A stretch of DNA of 7,282 nt from CAMAXB01 sp964476565 (GTDB taxonomy: Bacteria > Verrucomicrobiota > Verrucomicrobiia > Opitutales > Opitutaceae): the NCBI GenBank assembly GCA_964476565.1, contig CAYZBG010000139.1, forward strand, positions 1 to 7,282. Direction: 5' to 3'. The notes under the pieces were generated by a model. It saw only the letters and a list, made by a program, of their open reading frames with translations, was not told the origin of the DNA and searched no databases. Shown piece after piece: positions 1 through 6,098 of this stretch. Each line of letters starts with the position of its first letter. The stretch's first letter is position 1. Position numbers and translations under genes: made by a program.

Positions 1-75
1 GTCGTCGTCGCCCGGCTCTTCCGGGTGAAACCGGCCAATACCACCGAGCAACGCCAAGATCCGGCAACGCCATGA
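1..75 (+). CDS. C-terminal end of a probable RND efflux permease (5' end outside window)
   Basis: The frame starting at base 1 is open for 24 codons and ends at TGA 73-75. It begins V-V-V-A-R-L-F-R-V-K-P and finishes in a polar tail ending D-P-A-T-P. A hydrophobic stretch followed by a basic LFR-like turn and a short polar tail is what the last transmembrane helix of HAE1-type RND pumps normally looks like. The stop overlaps the start of the outer-membrane factor gene by four bases (ATGA, 72-75), the usual arrangement in RND operons. The pump would sit in the inner membrane and drive export with the proton gradient. Seen: the open frame, the stop and the overlap. Inferred: the family, mostly from context, since only 24 residues are visible. 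Confidence 0.6.
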   Translation, partial: VVVARLFRVKPANTTEQRQDPATP

Positions 76-1508
76 CTCTGATCCGACCCACCATCAAGTT
101 GCTCGCCGCCGGTTGCACGCTGCTCTCCGGCTGCTCACTCGCGCCGAAGTATCAGCGCCCGGCGGCTCCCGTCGCCGCGACGTATTCTCTCGACGCCCCG
201 ACCGCCTCGAATCCGGCCGCCGTTCCGGCCGCCGACCTCGCCTGGCAGCAATTCTTCGGCGACCCGCGTCTTCGCGGCATCATTCAGCTCGCGCTTCAGA
301 ACAACCGCGACCTGCGCGTCGCCGCCCTCAACGTCGAGCGCGTCCGTGCCATCTACGGCATCCAGCGCTCCGTCCTGATCCCCAGCCTCGACGCCACCGG
401 CGATGCGGTCCGCCAGCGGACGCCGGCAACCTTGAGCCCGTCGGGCCAGCCCGTCACCGGTTCAGTTTACGAGGTAGGGCTGCAAATTCCGTCCTACGAG
501 GTCGATTTCTTCGGCCGGGTCATGAGCCTGCGCAATCAAGTGCTGCATCAATACCTCGCGACCGAGGAGGCCCGCCGTAGCGCACAGATCGCCCTCATCT
601 CAGCGGTTGCTCGCCAATACCTCGGTTCCCTGGCCGCTGACGAGCAACTGGCACTCGCGCGCCAGACGCTCCGGGCCGCCGAGCAATCCTACGAGCTCAA
701 TCGCCAGAGCTTCGAGGGCGGCGTCACCTCCGAGCTCGACCTGCGCACCGCCGAGGGCCAGCGGGAAGCTGTCCGCGCGAGCGTGGCCGCGCTCGAACAG
801 CAGGCCGCCCAGCTCGCCAACGGACTCGTCTTGCTCGTGGGCGCGCCACTTCCCGCCGACTTTCCTCCGGCCGGTTCGCTTGCGACCCAAGCCCTCGTGG
901 AAGACCTTCCAGAGGGTCTGCCCGCCGACTTGCTTGTCCGCCGTCCCGACGTGCGCGCGGCGGAGGAGGTCCTTCAGGCCGCCAACGCCAACATCGGTGT
1001 CGCCCGGGCAGCGTTTTTTCCGTCGATCAAGCTCACCGCCTTTGGCGGCAGCGCGAGCACGGAATTGTCCGGGCTGTTCGAGAGCGGCTCCGGCCGGTGG
1101 AGCTTCGCGCCCTCGATCACACTGCCGATCTTCGCCGGGGGCCGGAACAAGGCTCAACTCGACGTCGCATGGATCGAGCAGCGCATCGAGATCGCCAATT
1201 ACGAGCAGGCGATTCAGAACGCGTTCCGCGAAGTAGCCGACGCGCTCGCCGTCCGCAGCGTCATCGGCCGCACGGTCACCGCGCAGCAGGCGCGCGTGAA
1301 CGCCGCCCGGCGGCGCTATGAACTTACGCAGCAGCGGTTCGACGCGGGCGTCGATCCCTTTCTCAGCGTGCTGCTCGCCCAGCAGGAGCTGTTCGCGGCC
1401 GAGCAATCGCTCATCGACGCTCGGCTCGCGCGGCTGGCCAACCTCACGGCGCTCTACTCCGCGCTCGGCGGCGGCTGGCAAAACGACACCCCGACGGCTC
1501 AACCATGA
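72..1508 (+). CDS. RND efflux system outer-membrane factor lipoprotein (NodT/OprM family)
   Basis: This is the outer-membrane channel of a tripartite efflux pump. It forms a trimeric beta-barrel with a long periplasmic alpha-helical tunnel that docks onto the adaptor and RND permease. The 478-aa length is typical of the family. The N-terminus is a lipoprotein signal with lipobox L18-S19-G20-C21. Ser at position +2 after the lipidated Cys suits outer-membrane sorting. The next residues, LAPKYQRPAAPV, are the usual NodT/OprM mature start. Two outer-membrane efflux repeats follow (about 60-260 and 280-465). The second carries the hallmark DLLVRRPDVRAAE (286-298), then NANIGVARAAFFPSI (305-319). 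The ATG overlaps the stop of the upstream permease (ATGA), so translation is probably coupled. No strong Shine-Dalgarno is seen. The substrate cannot be told from the sequence. Confidence 0.95.
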   Translation: MTLIRPTIKLLAAGCTLLSGCSLAPKYQRPAAPVAATYSLDAPTASNPAAVPAADLAWQQFFGDPRLRGIIQLALQNNRDLRVAALNVERVRAIYGIQRSVLIPSLDATGDAVRQRTPATLSPSGQPVTGSVYEVGLQIPSYEVDFFGRVMSLRNQVLHQYLATEEARRSAQIALISAVARQYLGSLAADEQLALARQTLRAAEQSYELNRQSFEGGVTSELDLRTAEGQREAVRASVAALEQQAAQLANGLVLLVGAPLPADFPPAGSLATQALVEDLPEGLPADLLVRRPDVRAAEEVLQAANANIGVARAAFFPSIKLTAFGGSASTELSGLFESGSGRWSFAPSITLPIFAGGRNKAQLDVAWIEQRIEIANYEQAIQNAFREVADALAVRSVIGRTVTAQQARVNAARRRYELTQQRFDAGVDPFLSVLLAQQELFAAEQSLIDARLARLANLTALYSALGGGWQNDTPTAQP

Positions 1509-1522
1509 AGCCGACCATGAAC

Positions 1523-1528
1523 AGGTGA
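1523..1528 (+). promoter_or_regulatory. Ribosome-binding site of the marR-family gene
   Basis: AGGTGA lies six bases before the ATG at 1535 and is one of the few good Shine-Dalgarno matches in the window. It supports 1535 as the start. Its TGA also closes a seven-codon mini-ORF that starts at 1505 in the same frame. Confidence 0.55.
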
Positions 1529-1534
1529 CCCACC

Positions 1535-2110
1535 ATGAAGGTGTCTGCGCCACGGCCCAAACCTCATTGCGAACCGAATTGGCACGGGTTCATGGAGGAC
1601 TGCTTGCGCAACGCCGGCAAGCCGCTGCCCGACGACTCGCGGTCGGGCGAGCTACTAGCGCGGTTCACCGCCTCCGCACGCGCCGTCCACCACGGCTTCA
1701 TGCGGAGTTTCGGCCCACGCGGGTGGACCGATCATCAGTTCATGGTGATGGTTGTTCTTTCGGCTCTCGATCCTGCGCCCTCTTCCCCTTCGCAGCTCGC
1801 CCCCTACGCCACCATCACCCGCACATCCATGACCGATGTGCTCGATGGCCTCATACGTAAGGGATGGATCGTCCGTCGACGCGATCCCAGCACCGATCGA
1901 CGGATGATTTGGGTGAATCTTACACCCAAGGGACGGAAGGCGATCGCCGAGGCCGCTTCGCTCTATTTGACCATGGCCAGCGAGATCGTGCGCCCGCTAC
2001 CACCTGGCGATCTCGCGGCGTTCGAACGGATCTGCGAGCGCCTGCGGTTCGCGGGCGAGGCTTTGGCCGCTCAAACCGCGCAATCCCCATCGTCAGCGCA
2101 TCCTCTATGA
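1535..2110 (+). CDS. MarR-family transcriptional regulator
   Basis: This is a dimeric winged-helix DNA-binding protein of 191 aa, slightly longer than the usual 140-170 because of extensions at both ends. Residues 36-80 form the first dimerisation and effector helices. The helix-turn-helix spans about 83-110 (SPSQLAPYATITRTSMTDVL, then DGLIRKG). The wing follows, with the family signature RRRDPSTDRRMIWVNLTPKG at 114-133. A long C-terminal dimerisation helix covers about 134-182. MarR proteins usually repress a neighbouring efflux operon and release DNA on binding a phenolic or similar ligand. Position behind the pump and channel genes suggests the same role here. The operator would be upstream of the window, since no promoter-like gap exists inside this gene cluster. 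The ATG at 1535 has a good Shine-Dalgarno. The 3' end overlaps the next gene by ATGA. Confidence 0.93.
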   Translation: MKVSAPRPKPHCEPNWHGFMEDCLRNAGKPLPDDSRSGELLARFTASARAVHHGFMRSFGPRGWTDHQFMVMVVLSALDPAPSSPSQLAPYATITRTSMTDVLDGLIRKGWIVRRRDPSTDRRMIWVNLTPKGRKAIAEAASLYLTMASEIVRPLPPGDLAAFERICERLRFAGEALAAQTAQSPSSAHPL

Positions 2111-2538
2111 TCACCCCGGAACTTCTGCATCGCCTTCGCCTGGCTCAACGGCGGTCAGCGCAGGAGCAGCAGCTCCTCTCGGGCCGCGATTGGATTCTCG
2201 TCGCTGGCCTCGTCCAGCTTCTCAGCGGCCTCCATCCGCTCTTCGTATTGATCAATCAGCGCGTGCTAGGCTCGGCACCACGACCAGGCGTGCCTCCCGG
2301 CGTCGAACTCGCGGCCGAGGTCGCGCTGGCGGCGGCCTTCGTGCTCCTGTGGCGCTGGGCGCGCTACGCGCCGTTCCGCGCCGCCATGACAGCCGTCGTC
2401 GCGTTTCTGCTCGTCCACGGTGCTCTCGGTCTGCTTGAGCCCCGCACCCTGCTCGCCGGGGCCGTCGTGAAATCGCTCATCCTCGTCGGGCTGGTCCATG
2501 CCGCCAGGACCGGCTATCTCCGTCATCGGCCGCTTTGA
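2107..2538 (+). CDS. Small multi-pass membrane protein of unknown function
   Basis: I do not recognise a family. The ATG at 2107 sits in an ATGA overlap with the marR stop, which chooses this start over an in-frame start further upstream that would overlap marR heavily. The product is 143 aa. Residues 1-27 are polar and rich in Arg and Gln. Four hydrophobic segments follow at about 29-50, 68-86, 92-111 and 115-133, and the tail is basic (ARTGYLRHRPL). It is therefore probably an inner-membrane protein with four helices. Coupling to the regulator and pump suggests a role in the same stress response, perhaps as an accessory subunit or sensor, but this is inference only. The next gene begins inside its stop codon (TTGA, 2535-2538). 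Confidence 0.8.
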   Translation: MITPELLHRLRLAQRRSAQEQQLLSGRDWILVAGLVQLLSGLHPLFVLINQRVLGSAPRPGVPPGVELAAEVALAAAFVLLWRWARYAPFRAAMTAVVAFLLVHGALGLLEPRTLLAGAVVKSLILVGLVHAARTGYLRHRPL

Positions 2539-3380
2539 ACCTTCGCACGATGAAACCACTCAATTTTCTCACGGCCGAACCGGCCGATCCGACACCTGAT
2601 GTTGGCCCGCGCTTCCGCGGCGGACCCTTCGCGTTGTTCGTCGCGATTTTCTGTGCGTTCTCGGCGGCCGGCGGCGGCCTCGTCCTCTGGCGCGAAGGAC
2701 TGCACCTGTGGGCCGGCCTCGCCGCGCTGCTCTCCAGCGCCGCAGCCCTCTGGGCATTATGGGACCTGATCGGGCGCTTCCGCGGTCACGCCGCCGCGCA
2801 GCGATCGCACGCCGTGCTCACGGACGTGTTCGGCTTCGACATCATCTGCACCTGCCGCGATGTCGCGGCCACCGTGTTTTTCGACCCGGACTCACTCGCC
2901 GCCGGCTCGGCCACCCGGGTTCTTTTCTTTGTCGAAAACTATGCGTCCCGACAACGCATCGTTCATTTTCGCTTCGGACCGCATGCTGCTCTGGGACTCG
3001 ACGAAGCCCAAACTTGCAGCCTGCTTCTGGCCGCGGGGCAGGCGGCCGTCTATGTGCTCCCTCGCGCAGTCGCGCCGGTGGCGGTGCCGGGCGAGCACGA
3101 TCTGCCTGTCACCCTTCGCGTCGAGAGCCCGACCGGCGCCGGGCTGCGTCTGCCGGTCGGGCGCCATCACCTCCACGACCTCCGCACCGTGCATTTCGCC
3201 GCTCCGTTCACACTGGGCAACGCGTCAACGTCCCCTGCTCCCGCCGCAGTTTCAGAGAAACCCCGCTATGTTTCCCTCGCTTCGCTTGGCGAGCCTGCGC
3301 CGCGTCTCGAACTTCTCGCCAGCGTGCTGGGGACAGCTCCGACGGCGGGTATCACCACCCATTCCGCCGAGCCCTCTTGA
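2535..3380 (+). CDS. Membrane-anchored protein of unknown function, last gene of the efflux cluster
   Basis: I do not recognise a family. The start is either TTG 2535, which overlaps the previous stop (TTGA), or ATG 2550 five codons later. Neither has a Shine-Dalgarno; the overlap favours TTG. The 281-aa product has a short polar N-terminus, two hydrophobic helices at about 32-52 and 58-79, then a roughly 200-residue soluble part. From about 94 to 225 the soluble part alternates short hydrophobic strands with turns (DVFGFDIICTCRDV, RVLFFVENYASRQRIVHF, AVYVLPRAV), which suggests a beta-sandwich. The last 50 residues are rich in Ala, Pro, Ser and Thr and look disordered. The frame stays open for 59 codons past the TGA at 3378-3380, so a longer ancestral protein is possible. 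Confidence 0.78.
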   Translation: MNLRTMKPLNFLTAEPADPTPDVGPRFRGGPFALFVAIFCAFSAAGGGLVLWREGLHLWAGLAALLSSAAALWALWDLIGRFRGHAAAQRSHAVLTDVFGFDIICTCRDVAATVFFDPDSLAAGSATRVLFFVENYASRQRIVHFRFGPHAALGLDEAQTCSLLLAAGQAAVYVLPRAVAPVAVPGEHDLPVTLRVESPTGAGLRLPVGRHHLHDLRTVHFAAPFTLGNASTSPAPAAVSEKPRYVSLASLGEPAPRLELLASVLGTAPTAGITTHSAEPS

Positions 3381-3485
3381 GGATGTCCTTACAGTGCCAC
3401 GTTAACCGATCCGCCGTTAATTCATGCGTCCCCAGTTGGCATCATATTGGAGCCGATACTCGAAAAACGTCGCGCATTCCCGGGC

Positions 3486-3560
3486 ATGATCCTCGTGGTG
3501 GCAATTCTGGTGCTGCTGATCGTGGTGGTAGCCACCGACACTGACGATGGACACTCGTAG
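3486..3560 (+). CDS. Possible micro-ORF for a 24-aa single-helix membrane peptide
   Basis: ATG 3486 to TAG 3558-3560 encodes 24 residues. Residues 1-16 are almost entirely Ile, Leu, Val and Ala (MILVVAILVLLIVVVA), followed by an acidic tail TDTDDGHS. This is the shape of a minimal transmembrane peptide. The ATG overlaps by ATGA the stop of a 21-codon ORF that starts at ATG 3424. The same frame is open upstream to the stop of the 281-aa gene and has a TTG at 3447 that would add a basic stretch (EKRR) before the helix. No Shine-Dalgarno is present. It may be chance, or the membrane tail of a longer protein cut by the TGA at 3378. Confidence 0.25.
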   Translation: MILVVAILVLLIVVVATDTDDGHS

Positions 3561-3732
3561 ACACGACGTCCCGGAAGATTTGCCTGGAACCTGGAACCGC
3601 TGGTTGCTGCCGACCTTGCGTCTCGGCATCACAGATTCACTTAGGCCGTGGTCGGCTGCTGGCGGGTTGTTGTGGATAGGCGAGCGAGTCCGTCCTCTTC
3701 GCACAAATGTCCGCCAAGTTCTCGCCAGATAT

Positions 3733-3738
3733 TATAAT
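3733..3738 (+). promoter_or_regulatory. Candidate -10 box for the phospholipase gene
   Basis: TATAAT matches the sigma-70 -10 consensus and stands out in GC-rich DNA. It lies 27 bases before ATG 3766, consistent with a short leader. The -35 position at 17-bp spacing reads TCCGCC, which is poor, so the assignment is weak. If real, it means translation begins at 3766 rather than 3547. Confidence 0.25.
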
Positions 3739-3765
3739 CCTCGGCTCCGCGTTGCGCCCGTTCTG

Positions 3766-4980
3766 ATGCACGTTCTTCTCGGCCTGCTCGCAATAGGCAA
3801 CGCGACCGAATCCCATGGTGCAGAGAGCGAAGTCCTGTATAGCTTGCATGTTCCCATCGCCCGCGTTGCGCCCGGCTCTCGTATCGAGGTGCAGCTCGCT
3901 GCGCTAAACCGAGGTCCGGGCGACGTCGCGGTTGCATTTCCGCCGACGCTGACCGGACAACTCAGAAATACTACGGAACAAGCGACCGTCGAGTTGCGCG
4001 CCGAAGACGCTGCCGGGACGCAGCCGCGGATCGCCGCCGGCTCGTTCGCGGTTCGCAGTTACATGCTCGAAATTACGCAGAGTGCCGCGCCCGGCCTGAC
4101 GACGTTGGATGTCTCACTCGCCAACGCCGGTGTCGTCCGGTCCGCTCTCGAAGTCGATGCCGCCGCGCCGCCCGCGCCGCGCGTTGCCACCACCCGTGGC
4201 GCGCAACGCCCCGTCACGATACTCGGCCGATCCCAGCCCGCCGCCGCCGCCTTGCGCCAGACGTTCATCAATCGGTTGGATACGCACGAGCCCATCTACT
4301 TCATCTATGGTCCGGACGCGCCCGCCGCGAAATTCCAGTTCAGCTTCAAATACAAGCTGCTCGAGTTCGGCGAAGACGGGCCGCAGCGCATGACCCGGAC
4401 GCTGCAGTTCGGCTTCACGCAGAGATCGCTCTGGGATATCGACGCGGATTCCAGCCCGTTCTACGACACGAGCTATATGCCGGAGATCATCTATCAGGCG
4501 CTTGCACCCGAGCCGGACCGAAGCGATGGCTGGCTCACTTGGCTGGGGTGGCAGGCGGCCTACAAGCACGAATCGAACGGCCGCGATGGCCCGATTTCGC
4601 GCAGCTTGAACGTCGTTTACGTCCGGAGCGGCCTCGCACTCGGCCGCCTCGACGGCTGGCACTTGATCGTGGCACCCGAGCTTTTTGCCTATGTCGGCAC
4701 TCTCGGCAACAATCCTGGCATCGACGACTACCGCGGCTACGGCCGGCTGCAACTCGTGTTGGGCCGCACCGACGGTCCGGCCCTGGCCGTCACCACGTGG
4801 GCGGGAAAAAACTTCGACCACGCATCGGTTCAACTGGATCTGACACTGCCAGTGCGCACGCGCCTCCTGAATTTCGGGACGTATTTCCTGGTGCAATATT
4901 TCACCGGCTATGGCGAAAGTCTGCTCTCGTATCGCACCAAATCCGAAACCGTTCGAGCCGGCATTTCTTTTGTTCGGTGA
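3766..4980 (+). CDS. pldA: Outer membrane phospholipase A (OMPLA/PldA family) with an N-terminal beta domain
   Basis: This calcium-dependent outer-membrane beta-barrel lipase hydrolyses phospholipids that reach the outer leaflet. Numbering from ATG 3766 (404 aa), the catalytic motif reads YKHESNGRDGP (267-277) and then ISRSLN (277-282). The E. coli PldA residues His142, Ser144 and Asn156 correspond to H268, S270 and N282 with identical spacing. Calcium ligands Arg147 and Ser152 correspond to R273 and S278, and Ser106 to the SSPFYDTSY motif at 229-237. Residues 1-20 are a signal peptide (hydrophobic core MHVLLGLLAIG, likely cut near SHGA-ES). Residues about 22-130 form an extra beta-rich domain; E. 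coli PldA is only 289 aa. The barrel occupies about 170-404 and ends in a typical aromatic-basic C-terminus, FVR. The frame is open back to ATG 3547 (477 aa), but that start would bury the signal peptide. Such a lipase may answer to envelope damage. Confidence 0.9.
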   Translation: MHVLLGLLAIGNATESHGAESEVLYSLHVPIARVAPGSRIEVQLAALNRGPGDVAVAFPPTLTGQLRNTTEQATVELRAEDAAGTQPRIAAGSFAVRSYMLEITQSAAPGLTTLDVSLANAGVVRSALEVDAAAPPAPRVATTRGAQRPVTILGRSQPAAAALRQTFINRLDTHEPIYFIYGPDAPAAKFQFSFKYKLLEFGEDGPQRMTRTLQFGFTQRSLWDIDADSSPFYDTSYMPEIIYQALAPEPDRSDGWLTWLGWQAAYKHESNGRDGPISRSLNVVYVRSGLALGRLDGWHLIVAPELFAYVGTLGNNPGIDDYRGYGRLQLVLGRTDGPALAVTTWAGKNFDHASVQLDLTLPVRTRLLNFGTYFLVQYFTGYGESLLSYRTKSETVRAGISFVR

Positions 4981-4992
4981 GCCCACTCTCTC

Positions 4993-5817
4993 GTGCGGTC
5001 TTTCGATTATAACGTCAGCATCCCACTCGACGCCCAGATTGTGGACCAGGGCCTGATGCTCGGCTACGCGCGCGAAAAAGTCGTGTTTACGGGCTGCACG
5101 GGAGAACGGATCGCTGGTTGGTTTGCTCTGCCAAAAGTGATTGGCTTGCCGCACCCGTGCATTCTCGTTCTGCATGGCGCCGGCACCAATAAGGATGCGT
5201 GGTGGAGCGCAGAGAATCCCACCGGGCCTTTGGTGCCTCGGCTGTTGGAGAACGGCTTTGCGGTCTTCATGCTTGATGCCGGCTCCTTCGGCGAACACCG
5301 GATGCCGGCCGACCTGGCCGATTCCACGCATTCTGCGCTCCCGAGCAACTGGCGACACGGGTTTGGAGATCTTATTTTTCGGACGATCGCCGACTACCGG
5401 CGGGCGCTTGATTATCTAAAGACGCGAACCGAAATCAACCCAAGCCAGAGCGCCGTTTTTGGTTACAGCATGGGCGGTGTCGCCGCGACCAATCTGATTG
5501 CCGGCGAACCCCGCCTCAAGGCTGGCGTTATCTGTGTCGCGCCGCCAATGATCAGACCGAACACGGTGTTATCCCCTCATCGCGCTCGCTTTGCTGCCAT
5601 TGTTCCGGAGATCAATGCCCGGGCACTGGATGGCAAGCCGCTGTTGTTTCTCATGGCCCGCCAAGACATCTACTTTTCAGTCGAAGAGGCGGCCGGCTTG
5701 GTCGCTCTCGTGCCCGGCACAGCCAGGCAGCTCAAGTTCTTTGATAGTGGGCATATTCTGCCCCACGCTTACATCGACGATACCGTAAGCTGGTTTCGCC
5801 AACACTTGAGGCCGTAG
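4993..5817 (+). CDS. Alpha/beta hydrolase, dienelactone-hydrolase/esterase-like
   Basis: This is a serine hydrolase of 274 aa. The oxyanion-hole motif HGAG is at 61-64, the nucleophile elbow G-Y-S-M-G is at 157-161 (catalytic Ser159), the acid is probably Asp225 in MARQD, and the base is His254 in DSGH. All are at normal spacing for the fold. There is no signal peptide, so it is probably cytoplasmic. The start is GTG 4993, twelve bases after the phospholipase stop; GTG 5041 and ATG 5056 are later options, and none has a Shine-Dalgarno. Close spacing suggests co-transcription with the phospholipase, so it may process acyl esters or lysophospholipids released at the envelope, though the substrate is unknown. 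Peptidase and acetyl-esterase relatives share these motifs and cannot be excluded. Confidence 0.85.
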   Translation: MRSFDYNVSIPLDAQIVDQGLMLGYAREKVVFTGCTGERIAGWFALPKVIGLPHPCILVLHGAGTNKDAWWSAENPTGPLVPRLLENGFAVFMLDAGSFGEHRMPADLADSTHSALPSNWRHGFGDLIFRTIADYRRALDYLKTRTEINPSQSAVFGYSMGGVAATNLIAGEPRLKAGVICVAPPMIRPNTVLSPHRARFAAIVPEINARALDGKPLLFLMARQDIYFSVEEAAGLVALVPGTARQLKFFDSGHILPHAYIDDTVSWFRQHLRP

Positions 5818-5865
5818 AATTCAGCATTTCGAATTATGCGCATCCCTTCGCCCAGAATATTTTAC

Positions 5866-6003
5866 ATGCCTTCACTATTCCGATTCACCCGTCCGGCTCT
5901 GCTGGGTCTGACGCTGGTTACGCCACTGTCCTATGCCGCGGAGCCCACTGCGCCAACGATGCTGCCACATCCTCTGACCTTGGACGCGGCGCTAATACCT
6001 TAG
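5866..6003 (+). pseudogene. Truncated start of a secreted TolC-family-like outer-membrane protein
   Basis: ATG 5866 (or in-frame ATG 5836) opens a 45-codon frame that stops at TAG 6001-6003. Residues 1-24 are a clear signal peptide: basic n-region with FRFTRP, hydrophobic core ALLGLTLVTPL, and cleavage site SYA-AEP. After a Pro/Thr linker comes HPLTLDAAL, which resembles the opening helix of TolC-type outer-membrane efflux proteins, and then the stop. After the stop, another frame (6000-6038) reads LAACGQPALLVV before its own TAG, loosely like the next part of such a helix, so a frameshift plus truncation is plausible. The missing 400 or so residues are not in the window. It lies 48 bases behind the hydrolase on the same strand. 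A genuine small secreted peptide is the alternative. Confidence 0.5.
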
Positions 6004-6014
6004 CCGCATGCGGC
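6003..6014. repeat. 12-bp perfect palindrome at the end of the truncated reading frame
   Basis: GCCGCATGCGGC is its own reverse complement. It begins on the last base of the stop codon of the truncated secreted ORF and lies next to the point where gene orientation changes. It could be a small hairpin, a protein-binding site or chance in GC-rich DNA. Confidence 0.35.
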
Positions 6015-6098
6015 CAACCGGCGCTGCTGGTGGTATAGTCTCCCCGATGCGGTTTGCTGATGAGCTGTAGTAAATTCTGGCTTCGAAGGTGACCCGCG

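Larger units (their letters stand above)
3381..3765 (+). other. 385-base stretch with no confident gene
   Basis: The stretch lies between the end of the efflux cluster and the preferred start of the phospholipase gene. It contains the in-frame continuation of the 281-aa gene up to 3560, a hydrophobic micro-ORF (3486-3560), a small inverted repeat TTAAC (3402-3406) / GTTAA (3416-3420), and a TATAAT box at 3733-3738. The phospholipase frame is open back to ATG 3547, but residues 1-73 of that extension show no recognisable domain and would sit in front of a signal peptide. I see no intrinsic terminator. Confidence 0.5.

Noticed and set aside
1..10. GTC trinucleotide repeat at the left edge
   Set aside because: It simply encodes Val-Val-Val in the last membrane helix of the permease.
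600..1553. Long minus-strand open frame (317 codons) across the channel gene
   Set aside because: It is antisense to a confidently identified outer-membrane factor and its product is Arg/Gly/Glu-rich with no recognisable motif; long antisense frames are normal in GC-rich genes.
1864..2106. Longer upstream start for the 143-aa membrane protein
   Set aside because: It would overlap the helix-turn-helix gene by about 240 bases; the ATG at 2107 in an ATGA overlap is far more natural.
3402..3420. TTAAC/GTTAA inverted repeat as a MarR operator or terminator
   Set aside because: Arms are only five bases, there is no T-run, and it lies downstream of the operon and not at its promoter.
3417..3704. 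Minus-strand open frame of 95 codons, His/Asp/Gln-rich near its end
   Set aside because: The His/Gln/Asp richness is what the reverse complement of the Val/Leu/Ile-rich micro-ORF produces; no start signal or domain. Kept as a weak possibility only.
4114..5358. Minus-strand open frame of 414 codons across the phospholipase and hydrolase
   Set aside because: Both plus-strand genes have complete catalytic motifs in this span; the antisense product has no domain and runs across two genes.
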